DNA of 64,000 nucleotides, taken from NCBI GenBank assembly GCA_944320845.1, contig CALUJA010000002.1:62001-126000 (forward strand), written 5' to 3'. Origin of the DNA: an uncultured Phocaeicola sp. Its GTDB lineage: Bacteria; Bacteroidota; Bacteroidia; Bacteroidales; Bacteroidaceae. The position numbers and the translations under genes were made by a program. Below the pieces are notes generated by a model. The model was not told where the DNA came from, did no database searches, and saw only the letters and a list, made by a program, of their open reading frames with translations. The first letter of the stretch is position 1; the number at the start of each line of letters is the position of its first letter. This document shows positions 52,699 to 60,168 of this stretch, in pieces.

Positions 52699-52902
52699 TT
52701 ATTCAGCATCTTTCACTTCTGCCGCAATCTGGTCAACCAAATCGTCCATCTCGTCACGGTTCAGTCTGATTCCTTTCTTGCGGAGAACTTCAGCAATCTT
52801 TCTGCGTGTATCCTCGCCTTTTTCCGGGGCGAACAGAAGGCCGGCTGCTGCTCCCAAGGTAACACCGCCTAAGAATGCAGCTACAATACTTAATGCTTTC
52901 AT
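52699..52902 (-). CDS. YtxH domain protein
   Basis: A 67-residue protein: a Gly/Ala-rich hydrophobic N-terminus (VAAFLGGVTLGAAAGLLFAPEKGEDTRRKI) carries the YtxH signature GxxxGxxxGLLFAPxxGxxTR. A charged amphipathic helix rich in Asp and Glu follows. YtxH-type proteins are small, often stress-linked membrane proteins of unclear role. It heads the envelope group with its own promoter at 52932-52939 and is followed by a terminator. Confidence 0.88.
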   Translation of the reverse strand: MKALSIVAAFLGGVTLGAAAGLLFAPEKGEDTRRKIAEVLRKKGIRLNRDEMDDLVDQIAAEVKDAE

Positions 52903-52931
52903 ACAGTTATGATTTTATGTTATTACTCTAC

Positions 52932-52939
52932 AAATCTAA
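52932..52939 (-). promoter_or_regulatory. Promoter -7 box for the ytxH-like gene
   Basis: TAGATTTG on the minus strand, 29 bp before ATG 52902. No clear -33 box. Confidence 0.55.
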
Positions 52940-53215
52940 TAAAATATCCCGATACATGATTGTTTTTTCTAAGAAATTTCTGTTTTACGGGAAGTTTTTT
53001 TATTGTTTTTGAAGAAAAGTGCGGGGCCGGGAGAAAAAATGCGGCTGATGCCCGTGGAAAAACGTTTTTGCACTGATGGTAATGCGGCTGCACCGTGCAG
53101 GTATGTCCGAAAGACGGGTTGTCAGGGAAAAACGGCCTTTCATTATTTGCGGCTGCTATGTTGGCAGGCCGTTTAATATTAACAGAAATTAAGAGAGTAG
53201 ATGGTTTTATATTGC

Positions 53216-53223
53216 TACTTTTG
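53216..53223 (+). promoter_or_regulatory. Promoter -7 box for the SPOR lipoprotein gene
   Basis: TACTTTTG fits the -7 consensus and lies 42 bp before the ATG. The -33 region is weak. Confidence 0.6.
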
Positions 53224-53265
53224 CATGATAAAAGTGATAATATCTAACTAAATCGATAAGAAACA

Positions 53266-53766
53266 ATGAAAAAGATTGCTGTATTAGGAATGGGACTGTG
53301 TGTGGCATTGGCATTCTCTTCCTGCAAATCAAGTGAAAGTGCCTATAAAAGAGCTTATGAAAAAGCCAAGCAACAGGAACTGGCGGAGGCTGCTGCCGCT
53401 CAGGAAGAGCCGGCTGCGGTTGAAACGGCTCCTGTGGTAGAGACGGTTCCGGTGACGACCCCGGCTCCGGTCGCTTCTGTCCGCGAGGAAAAGGTAGAGC
53501 TGGTATCGGGAGACGGACTGAAGGCCTATAGCGTCATCTGCGGAAGCTTTGGTGTAAAGGCCAATGCCGACGGACTGAAAACGTGGCTTGACGGTGAAGG
53601 ATATAGCGCGAAAGTAGTGTATAATGCAGCGAACAACATGTATCGTGTAGCTGTTGAATCATTCGACACTCGCGATGAAGCAGCCCGCGCAAGAGATGCA
53701 TTCAAGGCAAAATATCCGGGCCGTGAAGATTTTCAGGGTTCATGGTTGCTTTACCGAGTACACTGA
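53266..53766 (+). CDS. SPOR domain lipoprotein
   Basis: A 166-residue protein with lipobox FSSC (Cys20), an Ala/Glu/Pro/Val-rich linker (about 38-78) and a C-terminal SPOR domain (about 85-163: YSVICGSFGVKANADGLKTWLDGEGYSAKVVYNAANNMYRVAVESFDTRDEAARARDAFK). SPOR domains bind denuded glycan strands at division sites, so it probably sits in the periplasm at the septum. It is monocistronic, closed by a terminator. Confidence 0.92.
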   Translation: MKKIAVLGMGLCVALAFSSCKSSESAYKRAYEKAKQQELAEAAAAQEEPAAVETAPVVETVPVTTPAPVASVREEKVELVSGDGLKAYSVICGSFGVKANADGLKTWLDGEGYSAKVVYNAANNMYRVAVESFDTRDEAARARDAFKAKYPGREDFQGSWLLYRVH

Positions 53767-53809
53767 TTGTCCGAATATAAGATTTATTACTCCAAAAGTC
53801 GGAGATTAA

Positions 53810-53840
53810 AAGCGACAGTGTGAAACTGTCGCTTTTTTTT
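53810..53840 (+). terminator. Terminator after the SPOR gene
   Basis: A perfect 10-bp stem (53810-53819 with 53825-53834) has a 5-base loop and a run of T to 53840. The next promoter's -7 box starts two bases after the T run. Confidence 0.93.
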
Positions 53841-53841
53841 G

Positions 53842-53849
53842 TACCTTTG
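53842..53849 (+). promoter_or_regulatory. Promoter -7 box for the PCMD-like gene
   Basis: TACCTTTG lies directly after the SPOR-gene terminator and 33 bp before ATG 53883. Its -33 position falls in the loop of the terminator. It argues against the upstream alternative start at 53820. Confidence 0.7.
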
Positions 53850-53882
53850 CGGCAGGAAAATCAAATAAACAAATACGGAAGC

Positions 53883-54836
53883 ATGAAATTTTTAATAAGC
53901 TTTTCGCTCGCGGTGCTTTCTTTTGTCGCGTTGCATGCACAGGAAAAGGTGGTTCCCATAAAGTATGGAGATATGGAACAATGGGTAACCCGCCGCATTC
54001 ATGAGTCAGGGATTATCGGTGGAAATACAAAACTGCTCTATGAGCTCGGCCCTACGCAGGAAATCGACGGGAATGTGGCTTATGTCAACCAAGGAGGTTC
54101 TCCGTGGGCTAATTCAAACGTGATGGCGAAGGTGATGGGCATCGTCAAGACCAATACCAGCGTCTATCCGGAGAAGCGCGAAGAGGGAGGATACTGCGTC
54201 CGTCTGGAGACACATATCGAGAAAGTGAAGGTTTTGGGGCTGATTAACATCACCGTATTGGCATCCGGCTCGATGTTTCTGGGCGATATGAAAGAGCCCA
54301 TTACGGGGACGAAAGACGGAGAGAAGGCTTTGAATATGGGTGTTCCATTTACTTCCCGTCCCAAGGCGGTGCGTTATGACTATAAGGTGGAGATGTCGGG
54401 AGAGCCGGACCGTATCCGTCAGACCGGATTCAGCCGCAAAGAGACGGTTCCCGGGCAAGATTGCGCCATTATGACCTGTCTGCTCCAGAAGCGTACCGAA
54501 GACAAAGACGGGAATATCATAGCCAAGCGTATCGGAACCGCTGCTGTAAAATACAGTCGCTCCGAGGGATGGAAGAACGGCGTTACTTATGAAATCATGT
54601 ATGGTGACATTACCGGCGACAGCCGCTATGTGCCCGACCTGATGAAGCTGGGGGTAGGTCATTATTATGCCCGTAACAAAAAGGGGGAGAGCGTGCTGAT
54701 TCAGGAAACGGGATGGGCGGATGCCGGCGAACAGCCCACTCATCTGATTCTTCAGTTTACATCCAGTTTGGGCGGTGCCTTTGTCGGCTCGCCGGGCAAC
54801 AAGTTGTGGGTGGACAATGTAAGTCTGGTTTATTGA
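53883..54836 (+). CDS. Secreted protein with a PCMD-like (putative carbohydrate metabolism) domain
   Basis: A 317-residue protein with a signal peptide (MKFLISFSLAVLSFVALHAQ). The mature part is a beta-sandwich: YGDMEQWVTRRIHESGIIGG, WANSNVMAKVMG, VRLETHIEKVKVLGLINITVLASGSMFLGDM, SRPKAVRYDYKVEMSGEPD, and FTSSLGGAFVGSPGNKLWVDNVSLVY, the standard end of PCMD proteins. These are often surface glycan-associated in Bacteroidetes, but the ligand is unknown. ATG 53883 gives the signal peptide; the earlier ATG at 53820 lies in the terminator. Confidence 0.82.
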   Translation: MKFLISFSLAVLSFVALHAQEKVVPIKYGDMEQWVTRRIHESGIIGGNTKLLYELGPTQEIDGNVAYVNQGGSPWANSNVMAKVMGIVKTNTSVYPEKREEGGYCVRLETHIEKVKVLGLINITVLASGSMFLGDMKEPITGTKDGEKALNMGVPFTSRPKAVRYDYKVEMSGEPDRIRQTGFSRKETVPGQDCAIMTCLLQKRTEDKDGNIIAKRIGTAAVKYSRSEGWKNGVTYEIMYGDITGDSRYVPDLMKLGVGHYYARNKKGESVLIQETGWADAGEQPTHLILQFTSSLGGAFVGSPGNKLWVDNVSLVY

Positions 54837-54882
54837 CTTGGCTTGTTGAAAATATCGGGTGATGTTTTGAAAATCAGGATAT

Positions 54883-54925
54883 GTCCTGCGAAACCGGTGA
54901 TGCAGTCGGTTTCGCAGGACTTTTT
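54883..54925 (+). terminator. Terminator after the PCMD-like gene
   Basis: A perfect 14-bp stem (54883-54896 with 54907-54920), a 10-base loop, then TTTTT. Confidence 0.93.
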
Positions 54926-54995
54926 GTTTGATATGCTCTTGTTGTCTGTCTTTGCCGGAGGTCGTTTTACGCCTTATTGATTCAGGCATCTGGCT

Positions 54996-55850
54996 TTAAA
55001 GAATGTTTCCGGCCGGCACAAGAACGACTTTTCTGCTTTTCTCCCTGTCTTCGTGATACATCGCGATGTATGCAGCGACCGCTCTTTCCCTGTATTCTGT
55101 CGGTACCACCCCTTTGAATAAAAGCGCCAGCTCGTCTTTTATCTCCTGAGTTTCCAGATATTCGGCCAGTTGTTTTTCGGTTGCGAAATGATATTCATTC
55201 TTTTCCATATAATGCGCGTTGGCCAGATAGGTCATGGTTCTGTATATTTCCCAGTCGAGAGCCTTCTTCATGCCCGATGCAGAATAGTTTTTCTTCTCGG
55301 TGAGACTTTTCAGCCATTCGGCACTGTTGTTCATATTGCGCAGCTTAATCTGCATCCGTGTTATGTCGTCCGCTATGTTTCTGTCTATCAGCAGCAGTAT
55401 CTTGTCGGAAAAGATGGCGGAACCGGCCGGCAGCTTGAGGTTTTCGAAGTGGATGGATGCCGGTTTCATCCTTTTGTTTTCCGGTTTGGCCGTTTCAAAT
55501 CTCAGCTTTATCAGTATGCGAAGGTTGGCTTTCAAGTGCCGAATCATGTCTTTGAACTCGGAAAAGAAAATCTTTCTCAGATGCTCTTCCTCTTCAATCT
55601 TGTTTTTTGTATTGGCTCTCATTCCAAACAGCCATGAATATACTGCTGTAATCAGGGGAATGAGGATGGAACAGATTTCCAGAAGCTTTTTGATGTCGAA
55701 GTAAAGTATTAAAAATAAGATTAGCAATGCAATCAGGCAAGAATATACCCAAGTGAGGCGTACGTAGAATTTGTATTGTCTGTCTTTTGCGGTTAAATGC
55801 TTTCTTTGTGCGGTGGTTTCTTCATTTTTCTTTGTCTGTTCTGTTTCCAT
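54996..55850 (-). CDS. Two-TM protein of unknown function
   Basis: A 284-residue protein. The charged N-terminus (1-28) precedes two transmembrane segments (about 30-50 and 58-76). A long, mostly helical cytoplasmic region follows (EEEHLRKIFFSEFKDMIRHLKANLRILIKLRF, then KILLLIDRNIADDITRMQIKLRNMNNSAEWLKSLTEKKNYSA). It has no catalytic motif that I can see. It lies 60 bp after the radical SAM gene on the same strand, so cotranscription is possible. The family is not recognised. Confidence 0.7.
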   Translation of the reverse strand: METEQTKKNEETTAQRKHLTAKDRQYKFYVRLTWVYSCLIALLILFLILYFDIKKLLEICSILIPLITAVYSWLFGMRANTKNKIEEEEHLRKIFFSEFKDMIRHLKANLRILIKLRFETAKPENKRMKPASIHFENLKLPAGSAIFSDKILLLIDRNIADDITRMQIKLRNMNNSAEWLKSLTEKKNYSASGMKKALDWEIYRTMTYLANAHYMEKNEYHFATEKQLAEYLETQEIKDELALLFKGVVPTEYRERAVAAYIAMYHEDREKSRKVVLVPAGNIL

Positions 55851-55910
55851 AGCATCTGGTGTTAAGTTATTAAAGTAGCGGTTAGATGTAAGATTGCTTA
55901 TGTATGGAAT

Positions 55911-57560
55911 TTATGAGTCACCGTCATACTCCGACAAAGCCTTGAATACCGGTCGGGTGGATTGAGATTCGGTCTCGAATCCGTACCAGTAGCAGCGGCG
56001 TTCGGCCTTGTCTTCAAGTCGGCATAAGCGGAGATTTTCCTGATATTGCCCGTAAATTGTTTCCCAACTGTCGGGGGGAGTGACATGTTTGGTGCGTACC
56101 TTTTCGGCCGGTTGCTTTTTAAGCGACATTCCGGCCTCTATCCAGGCCAGGCTGACGACGGTAGCATAATCGGGATAGTGTTCCTTACAAAAACAGTAGA
56201 GAAGTATCCCCCGCCGCTCAAGACTCAGCGGCTGGTCGATAACATGCAGTCGGGTCAGGTAGTTTAAAAAGAGAGTAAGAAAGTTTTCCTTGTCGACAAT
56301 CAGCGAACGCGTGACAGACTGCCAGGCGGGTGTATTATAAAATCCGTCCAAAAGGCGGGAAAGCAGGCGGGCTGTCTGTAGTTCGTCGGGAGTGATTTCG
56401 TTGGTCTGCAACACTTCATAGGGCGGGAGCGGTGAAAAGCAGATGCCCAATTCGGGGGCAAGACGGCGCATCTCTGTGCCGGGAAGCAGCTTAAGTGACT
56501 CCAGTTGTATTTCTCCGGCGTGGTAGGATGCCAATGTACGGATGTCTTCAAAGATTTCTTCCAGCCGATAAAGGGGGAGTCCGGCAATCAGGTCGGCATG
56601 GGTCTCCATGTTTGGCAGGGAGCACAGAAATTTCAGTCCTTGCAGGGCTTCGGACAAGTCGCCTTGGCGGCGGCACTTTTCAAGTACCGTTTGGTGCAGA
56701 CTCTGGATTCCCGCTTCCAGATGGAGCAGGCCTTCCGGCATTTCTGACAGTACGTTTTTCAGTTCGTCAGACAGCAAGGCCGGATGTATCTCCAAATGAA
56801 AACGGATATCTGGAAATTCACAAAACAGATTGAGCAGGGCTTTCGCGCGGCGATTGTTATAGTTGAACGTGCGGTCTAATACCCGGATATTCCGGATTTC
56901 ATGCCGGTGAATCTCCGATATGCGCCTACGGATAGTAGCGATGGACAGTGTCCGGACTGGCTTTTCACCGCCACTCACGCAAAAGGCGCAGGTGTTGAAG
57001 CATCCGCGTGTGGTTTCCAACTGCACGAAAGGCTTATCCCAATTAAAGAATCGGCTTTGTTCCGGATTGGTCAGGCTTTCGATATCCGGAACGCGTGCCA
57101 GGCCGTTGTCGTGATAATGCCCTGCTTCATCCAGATAACACAGTCCTGTAATGCCGTGCCACTCTGCAGGATTTTGCCATGCAGCCAGCCAACGGGGGAA
57201 CATCTCTTCTCCTTCTCCGCGGAATACGCAGGTAACGAACGGATTTCTTCTCAGGAAACATTCGTTGTCTCCTAAAAATTCAGGCCCTCCCAAGATGATG
57301 CGGCACAGAGGCAGCAGGGCGCTGACACGGCTTAATATGTGGATAAGTGCTTCGTGGTTGAACAACCAGCAGGTAGCGGCGACAATGTCTGGCTTTTTCC
57401 GGAATATTTCACCGGCAATCATGCCCGGATTCTCATTGACGGTTGCGGAAATCTTGTCCCATTCCCATGTCTGGTCGTCCTTTGTCTGTGCATGCAGGGC
57501 GGGAAGTGCCAGTGAAGAGTGGGCATAAGAACTGTTCAGGTCGAGCCAAAGAATATTCAT
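55911..57560 (-). CDS. B12-binding radical SAM protein with a DUF4080 domain
   Basis: A 549-residue protein. Residues 1-120 resemble a cobalamin-binding Rossmann domain (PDIVAATCWLFNHEALIHIL, IILGGPEF). The radical SAM barrel has CFNTCAFC (CxxxCxxC) at about 191-198 in TTRGCFNTCAFCVSGGEKPVR, then LHLEAGIQSLHQTVLEKCRRQ and the ADLIAGLP motif. The C-terminal ~150 residues fit DUF4080. The reaction is unknown; related B12-radical SAM enzymes are methyltransferases or ring-modifying enzymes. Confidence 0.85.
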   Translation of the reverse strand: MNILWLDLNSSYAHSSLALPALHAQTKDDQTWEWDKISATVNENPGMIAGEIFRKKPDIVAATCWLFNHEALIHILSRVSALLPLCRIILGGPEFLGDNECFLRRNPFVTCVFRGEGEEMFPRWLAAWQNPAEWHGITGLCYLDEAGHYHDNGLARVPDIESLTNPEQSRFFNWDKPFVQLETTRGCFNTCAFCVSGGEKPVRTLSIATIRRRISEIHRHEIRNIRVLDRTFNYNNRRAKALLNLFCEFPDIRFHLEIHPALLSDELKNVLSEMPEGLLHLEAGIQSLHQTVLEKCRRQGDLSEALQGLKFLCSLPNMETHADLIAGLPLYRLEEIFEDIRTLASYHAGEIQLESLKLLPGTEMRRLAPELGICFSPLPPYEVLQTNEITPDELQTARLLSRLLDGFYNTPAWQSVTRSLIVDKENFLTLFLNYLTRLHVIDQPLSLERRGILLYCFCKEHYPDYATVVSLAWIEAGMSLKKQPAEKVRTKHVTPPDSWETIYGQYQENLRLCRLEDKAERRCYWYGFETESQSTRPVFKALSEYDGDS

Positions 57561-57660
57561 GAGCCGGGAATGTATAGTTCAGGCATGAATTATGCAGAGG
57601 CTGCGGAATGTAGCACATTGTCTGTCCGCCTTTTCTGCGTAACCCATGCCTGGCCTGATG

Positions 57661-58599
57661 TTAAATCAAATATTGTGAACTGATGGATTCGTTGGTCATT
57701 ACCCTGCGGATTGTTTCTGCGAACATGTCGGCAATGGAAAGTTGCTTTACTTTGGCGCAGCGGCTTGAGTAGGGAATGCTGTCGGTGAACACCATTTCTT
57801 CCAATTGTGAGTTTTGGACGCGCTCGGAAGCCGGACCCGACATGACACAGTGAGAGGCGATGGCACGCACGGAGTGGGCGCCCGCTTCTTTCATGATGTC
57901 GGCAGCCTTGGTGATGGTGCCTGCAGTATCCACCATATCGTCAATCAGAACAACATCTTTACCCTTTACATCTCCGATAATCTGCATGGATGCCACTACG
58001 TTGGCTTTTTCGCGTGTCTTGTGGCAAAGCACCAGAGGGACATCCAAGAACTTTGCATAAGAGCTTGCACGCTTCGATCCGCCCACATCGGGAGTTGCGA
58101 TGACCAGATTGTCCAGATGTAACGACTGGATATAGGGGGCGAAAATGGAAGATGCATATAGGTGGTCGACCGGAATATCAAAGAAACCTTGAATCTGGTC
58201 GGCATGAAGATCCATGGTAATCAGACGGTCGATGCCTGCCACTCTCAGCAAGTCTGCCACGAGCTTGGCCCCGATAGAGACACGGGGCTTGTCTTTGCGG
58301 TCTTGGCGCGCCCAACCGAAATAGGGGATGACAGCGATGATGCTTTTGGCCGAAGCACGCTTGGCGGCATCAATCATCAGGAGCAGTTCCATCAGGTTGT
58401 CTGAGTTGGGGAAGGTAGACTGAACCAGAAATACGTATTGTCCGCGAATCGACTCTTCGTACGAAACGGAAAATTCGCCGTCGGCGAAGTGCGTAATGTT
58501 CATATTACCAAGTTCACAGCCTAAACTGTTGCAGATTTTCTCTGCGAGATATCTCGAATTTGTACCCGAGAATACTTTAAAAGGTGTTGTTCCGCTCAT
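57661..58599 (-). CDS. prs: Ribose-phosphate pyrophosphokinase
   Basis: Makes PRPP from ribose 5-phosphate and ATP for purine, pyrimidine, histidine and NAD synthesis. The 312-residue protein has the class I Prs landmarks: FSGTNSRYLAEKICNSLG, FADGEFSVSYEESIRG, YFGWARQDRKDKPRVSIGAKLVADLL, MDLHADQIQGFFDIPVDHLYAS, and the PRPP loop VVLIDDMVDTAGTITKAA. Expressed from its own promoter at 58637-58667. Confidence 0.97.
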   Translation of the reverse strand: MSGTTPFKVFSGTNSRYLAEKICNSLGCELGNMNITHFADGEFSVSYEESIRGQYVFLVQSTFPNSDNLMELLLMIDAAKRASAKSIIAVIPYFGWARQDRKDKPRVSIGAKLVADLLRVAGIDRLITMDLHADQIQGFFDIPVDHLYASSIFAPYIQSLHLDNLVIATPDVGGSKRASSYAKFLDVPLVLCHKTREKANVVASMQIIGDVKGKDVVLIDDMVDTAGTITKAADIMKEAGAHSVRAIASHCVMSGPASERVQNSQLEEMVFTDSIPYSSRCAKVKQLSIADMFAETIRRVMTNESISSQYLI

Positions 58600-58636
58600 T
58601 TCTTTATGTGATTATAGCTAACAATTTTATGAAATG

Positions 58637-58667
58637 CAAATTTACGCCATTTCTTTAAGCCGGACAA
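58637..58667 (-). promoter_or_regulatory. Promoter for prs
   Basis: On the minus strand: TTGT, 19 bp spacer, TAAATTTG. The ATG at 58599 is 37 bp downstream. Confidence 0.8.
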
Positions 58668-58705
58668 GATTTTCCGTCAAAAATTGAAATCTGCCGCCTG
58701 AATAT

Positions 58706-59314
58706 TTAGTCGGCGAGGTCTCTCAATTTGCGGAAATAGGCGATGAGCGCCTGATAATTGTTGTCGGTAGAAGGGTTGAACTTGTTCCACAGGCATCCCA
58801 TGACGGCGGCTCCTCCAAACCCGAAGTCTTTTACGCGCAGGATGTTGCTGTCGTCTACGCCTCCCAAGGCCATCACCTTCTTGTCGATGATGCCCTTACG
58901 GCTCGCCTCACGGATGATTTCGGGTGTAAAGGCCGAGCAGTATCCCGGTTTGGATATGCTGTCGAATATCGGGCTCAGGAATACGTAGTCGCAGTTCTTC
59001 TTGTCTGCCTCCACTTCTTCGAGGGTATGGCAGGATGCACTGATGTGTCCCGAATAGTTGTCAGGCACAATGGGATTCCGGCTGCTGAGATGGATGCCCT
59101 TCAGCTTGTATTCGTTTTTCAGATAGAAGTGGTCGTGCACCACGATGCGCTTTCTGTATTTTTCCGGGATGAGTGTCAGCAGCCGTTCGGCATATACGGC
59201 AGGCGTGTCGGGCTTGCGCAGATGCAGCACATCCAGTCCTTCATCGAAAAGGTTGGTTATTATCTGGTCTTCCTCCACAAAATAATGGGGAGTTGTTATC
59301 AGTATCAGTTTCAT
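58706..59314 (-). CDS. Thiamine phosphate synthase/TenI-like protein
   Basis: A 202-residue (beta/alpha)8 protein of the ThiE/TenI superfamily: GLDVLHLRKPDTP, VVHDHFYLKNEYKLKGIHLSSRN, SCHTLEEVE, CDYVFLSPIFDSISKPGY (phosphate loop region) and VMALGGVDDSN followed by FGFGGAAVMG. It may be a second ThiE or a TenI-type aromatase in thiazole handling; the latter is plausible given the separate thiE at the window's right end. It has its own promoter at 59336-59367. ATG 59314 is chosen; the upstream TTG at 59338 lies in the -7 box. Confidence 0.85.
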   Translation of the reverse strand: MKLILITTPHYFVEEDQIITNLFDEGLDVLHLRKPDTPAVYAERLLTLIPEKYRKRIVVHDHFYLKNEYKLKGIHLSSRNPIVPDNYSGHISASCHTLEEVEADKKNCDYVFLSPIFDSISKPGYCSAFTPEIIREASRKGIIDKKVMALGGVDDSNILRVKDFGFGGAAVMGCLWNKFNPSTDNNYQALIAYFRKLRDLAD

Positions 59315-59335
59315 CTTTGAATGGAAATATTGCGG

Positions 59336-59367
59336 CAAAGTTACAAAGCTCTGGTATATTTCACAAA
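59336..59367 (-). promoter_or_regulatory. Promoter for the second thiE/tenI-like gene
   Basis: On the minus strand: TTTG, 20 bp spacer, TAACTTTG, a near-perfect match. The -33 box lies 4 bp beyond the thiF stop, so this gene can be expressed apart from the thi operon. Confidence 0.82.
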
Positions 59368-59370
59368 TGT

Positions 59371-60063
59371 TTACAGTAAAATCGTGTAGGTCTCCAGTGT
59401 TTTCAGGTCAATATACCACAGTTTTCCGCTCATGATATCTCCGTAGCCGCATATAATCTTGACCACTTCATTGGCCTCTGCGCAGCCTATCAGTCCGGGG
59501 GTGAATCCTATTACTCCCTTGGGGGGCTGAGGCATGGACAGCATCTCCGCTTCATTTGGAAAAAGGTCGCGGTAGGTCTTGCCGCCCTTGTAGTTGAATA
59601 CGGATACTTGTCCGTCGAAAGCCCGTATGGCTCCGTATACGTAAGTCTTGTCCAGACGCACGCAGGCATCGTTAATCAGGTAGCGGGTCTTGAAATTGTC
59701 GCATCCGTCTGCCACAATATCGTATTGTTTGATGATTTCTTCGGCGTTTTCGTCCGTCAGGCGCACGGGATAGGCTCTTATGTCCAGTTCGCTGTTCAGG
59801 GCTTTCAGGTGTTTTTGGGCTTGTATCGCTTTGGGAAGCCCTATTTCTGCTTCCGTATAGAGCACTTGCCGCTGGAGGTTGCTTGCGCTGACAGTGTCGT
59901 CGTCTATCAGGCCGATGGTTCCCACTCCGGCACCTGCCAGATAAAGGGCGATGGGCGAACCCAGTCCGCCTGCACCGACAATGAGTACCCGTGCCTTTTT
60001 CAGGCGTTCCTGTCCTTCCTGCCCGATTTCAGGAAGAAGAATCTGACGGTTGTATCTTTCCAT
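59371..60063 (-). CDS. thiF: ThiF/MoeB-like adenylyltransferase
   Basis: Adenylates the C-terminus of the sulfur carrier ThiS so that it can take up sulfur for thiazole synthesis. The 230-residue protein has the nucleotide-binding loop VGAGGLGSPIALYLAGAGVG, the E1-type RQVLYTEAEIGLPKA, VADGCDNFKTRYLINDAC, and CAEANEVVKIICGYG near the end. The zinc-binding CxxC pairs found in many ThiF/MoeB proteins are not obvious. It follows thiH after a structured 105-bp spacer. Confidence 0.92.
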   Translation of the reverse strand: MERYNRQILLPEIGQEGQERLKKARVLIVGAGGLGSPIALYLAGAGVGTIGLIDDDTVSASNLQRQVLYTEAEIGLPKAIQAQKHLKALNSELDIRAYPVRLTDENAEEIIKQYDIVADGCDNFKTRYLINDACVRLDKTYVYGAIRAFDGQVSVFNYKGGKTYRDLFPNEAEMLSMPQPPKGVIGFTPGLIGCAEANEVVKIICGYGDIMSGKLWYIDLKTLETYTILL

Positions 60064-60092
60064 TATTCAGATTAAATTGTGTGGACTAAAGG

Positions 60093-60158
60093 TTTCATGC
60101 CGGCGCCACATTGTTTTTCCTTAGGTCAAACATTCGTCCCGCCGGCATGAAAATGTGG
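60093..60158 (-). other. Structured spacer between thiH and thiF (A-B-A'-B' complementarity)
   Basis: Arm A (60094-60105) is the exact complement of A' (60140-60151) and arm B (60106-60112) is the exact complement of B' (60152-60158), in the order A, B, A', B'. Both cannot form as one simple hairpin, and the zero-length link between A' and B' makes a plain pseudoknot sterically unlikely. Alternative folds are therefore suggested. No T run follows on the minus strand. Confidence 0.55.
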
Positions 60159-60168
60159 TTTGGTCTGT

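Larger units (their letters stand above)
52903..53265. other. Divergent intergenic region between ytxH-like and SPOR genes
   Basis: The 363-bp gap holds the ytxH -7 box (52932-52939) and the SPOR gene promoter (53216-53223). A perfect 12-base palindrome, AAAAACGTTTTT, lies at 53058-53069 and could be an operator. Nothing else is recognised. Confidence 0.5.

Noticed and set aside
60093-60158. H-type pseudoknot in the thiH-thiF spacer
   Set aside because: With no bases between A' and B' there is no linker to cross a 12-bp stem, so I report alternative folds instead.
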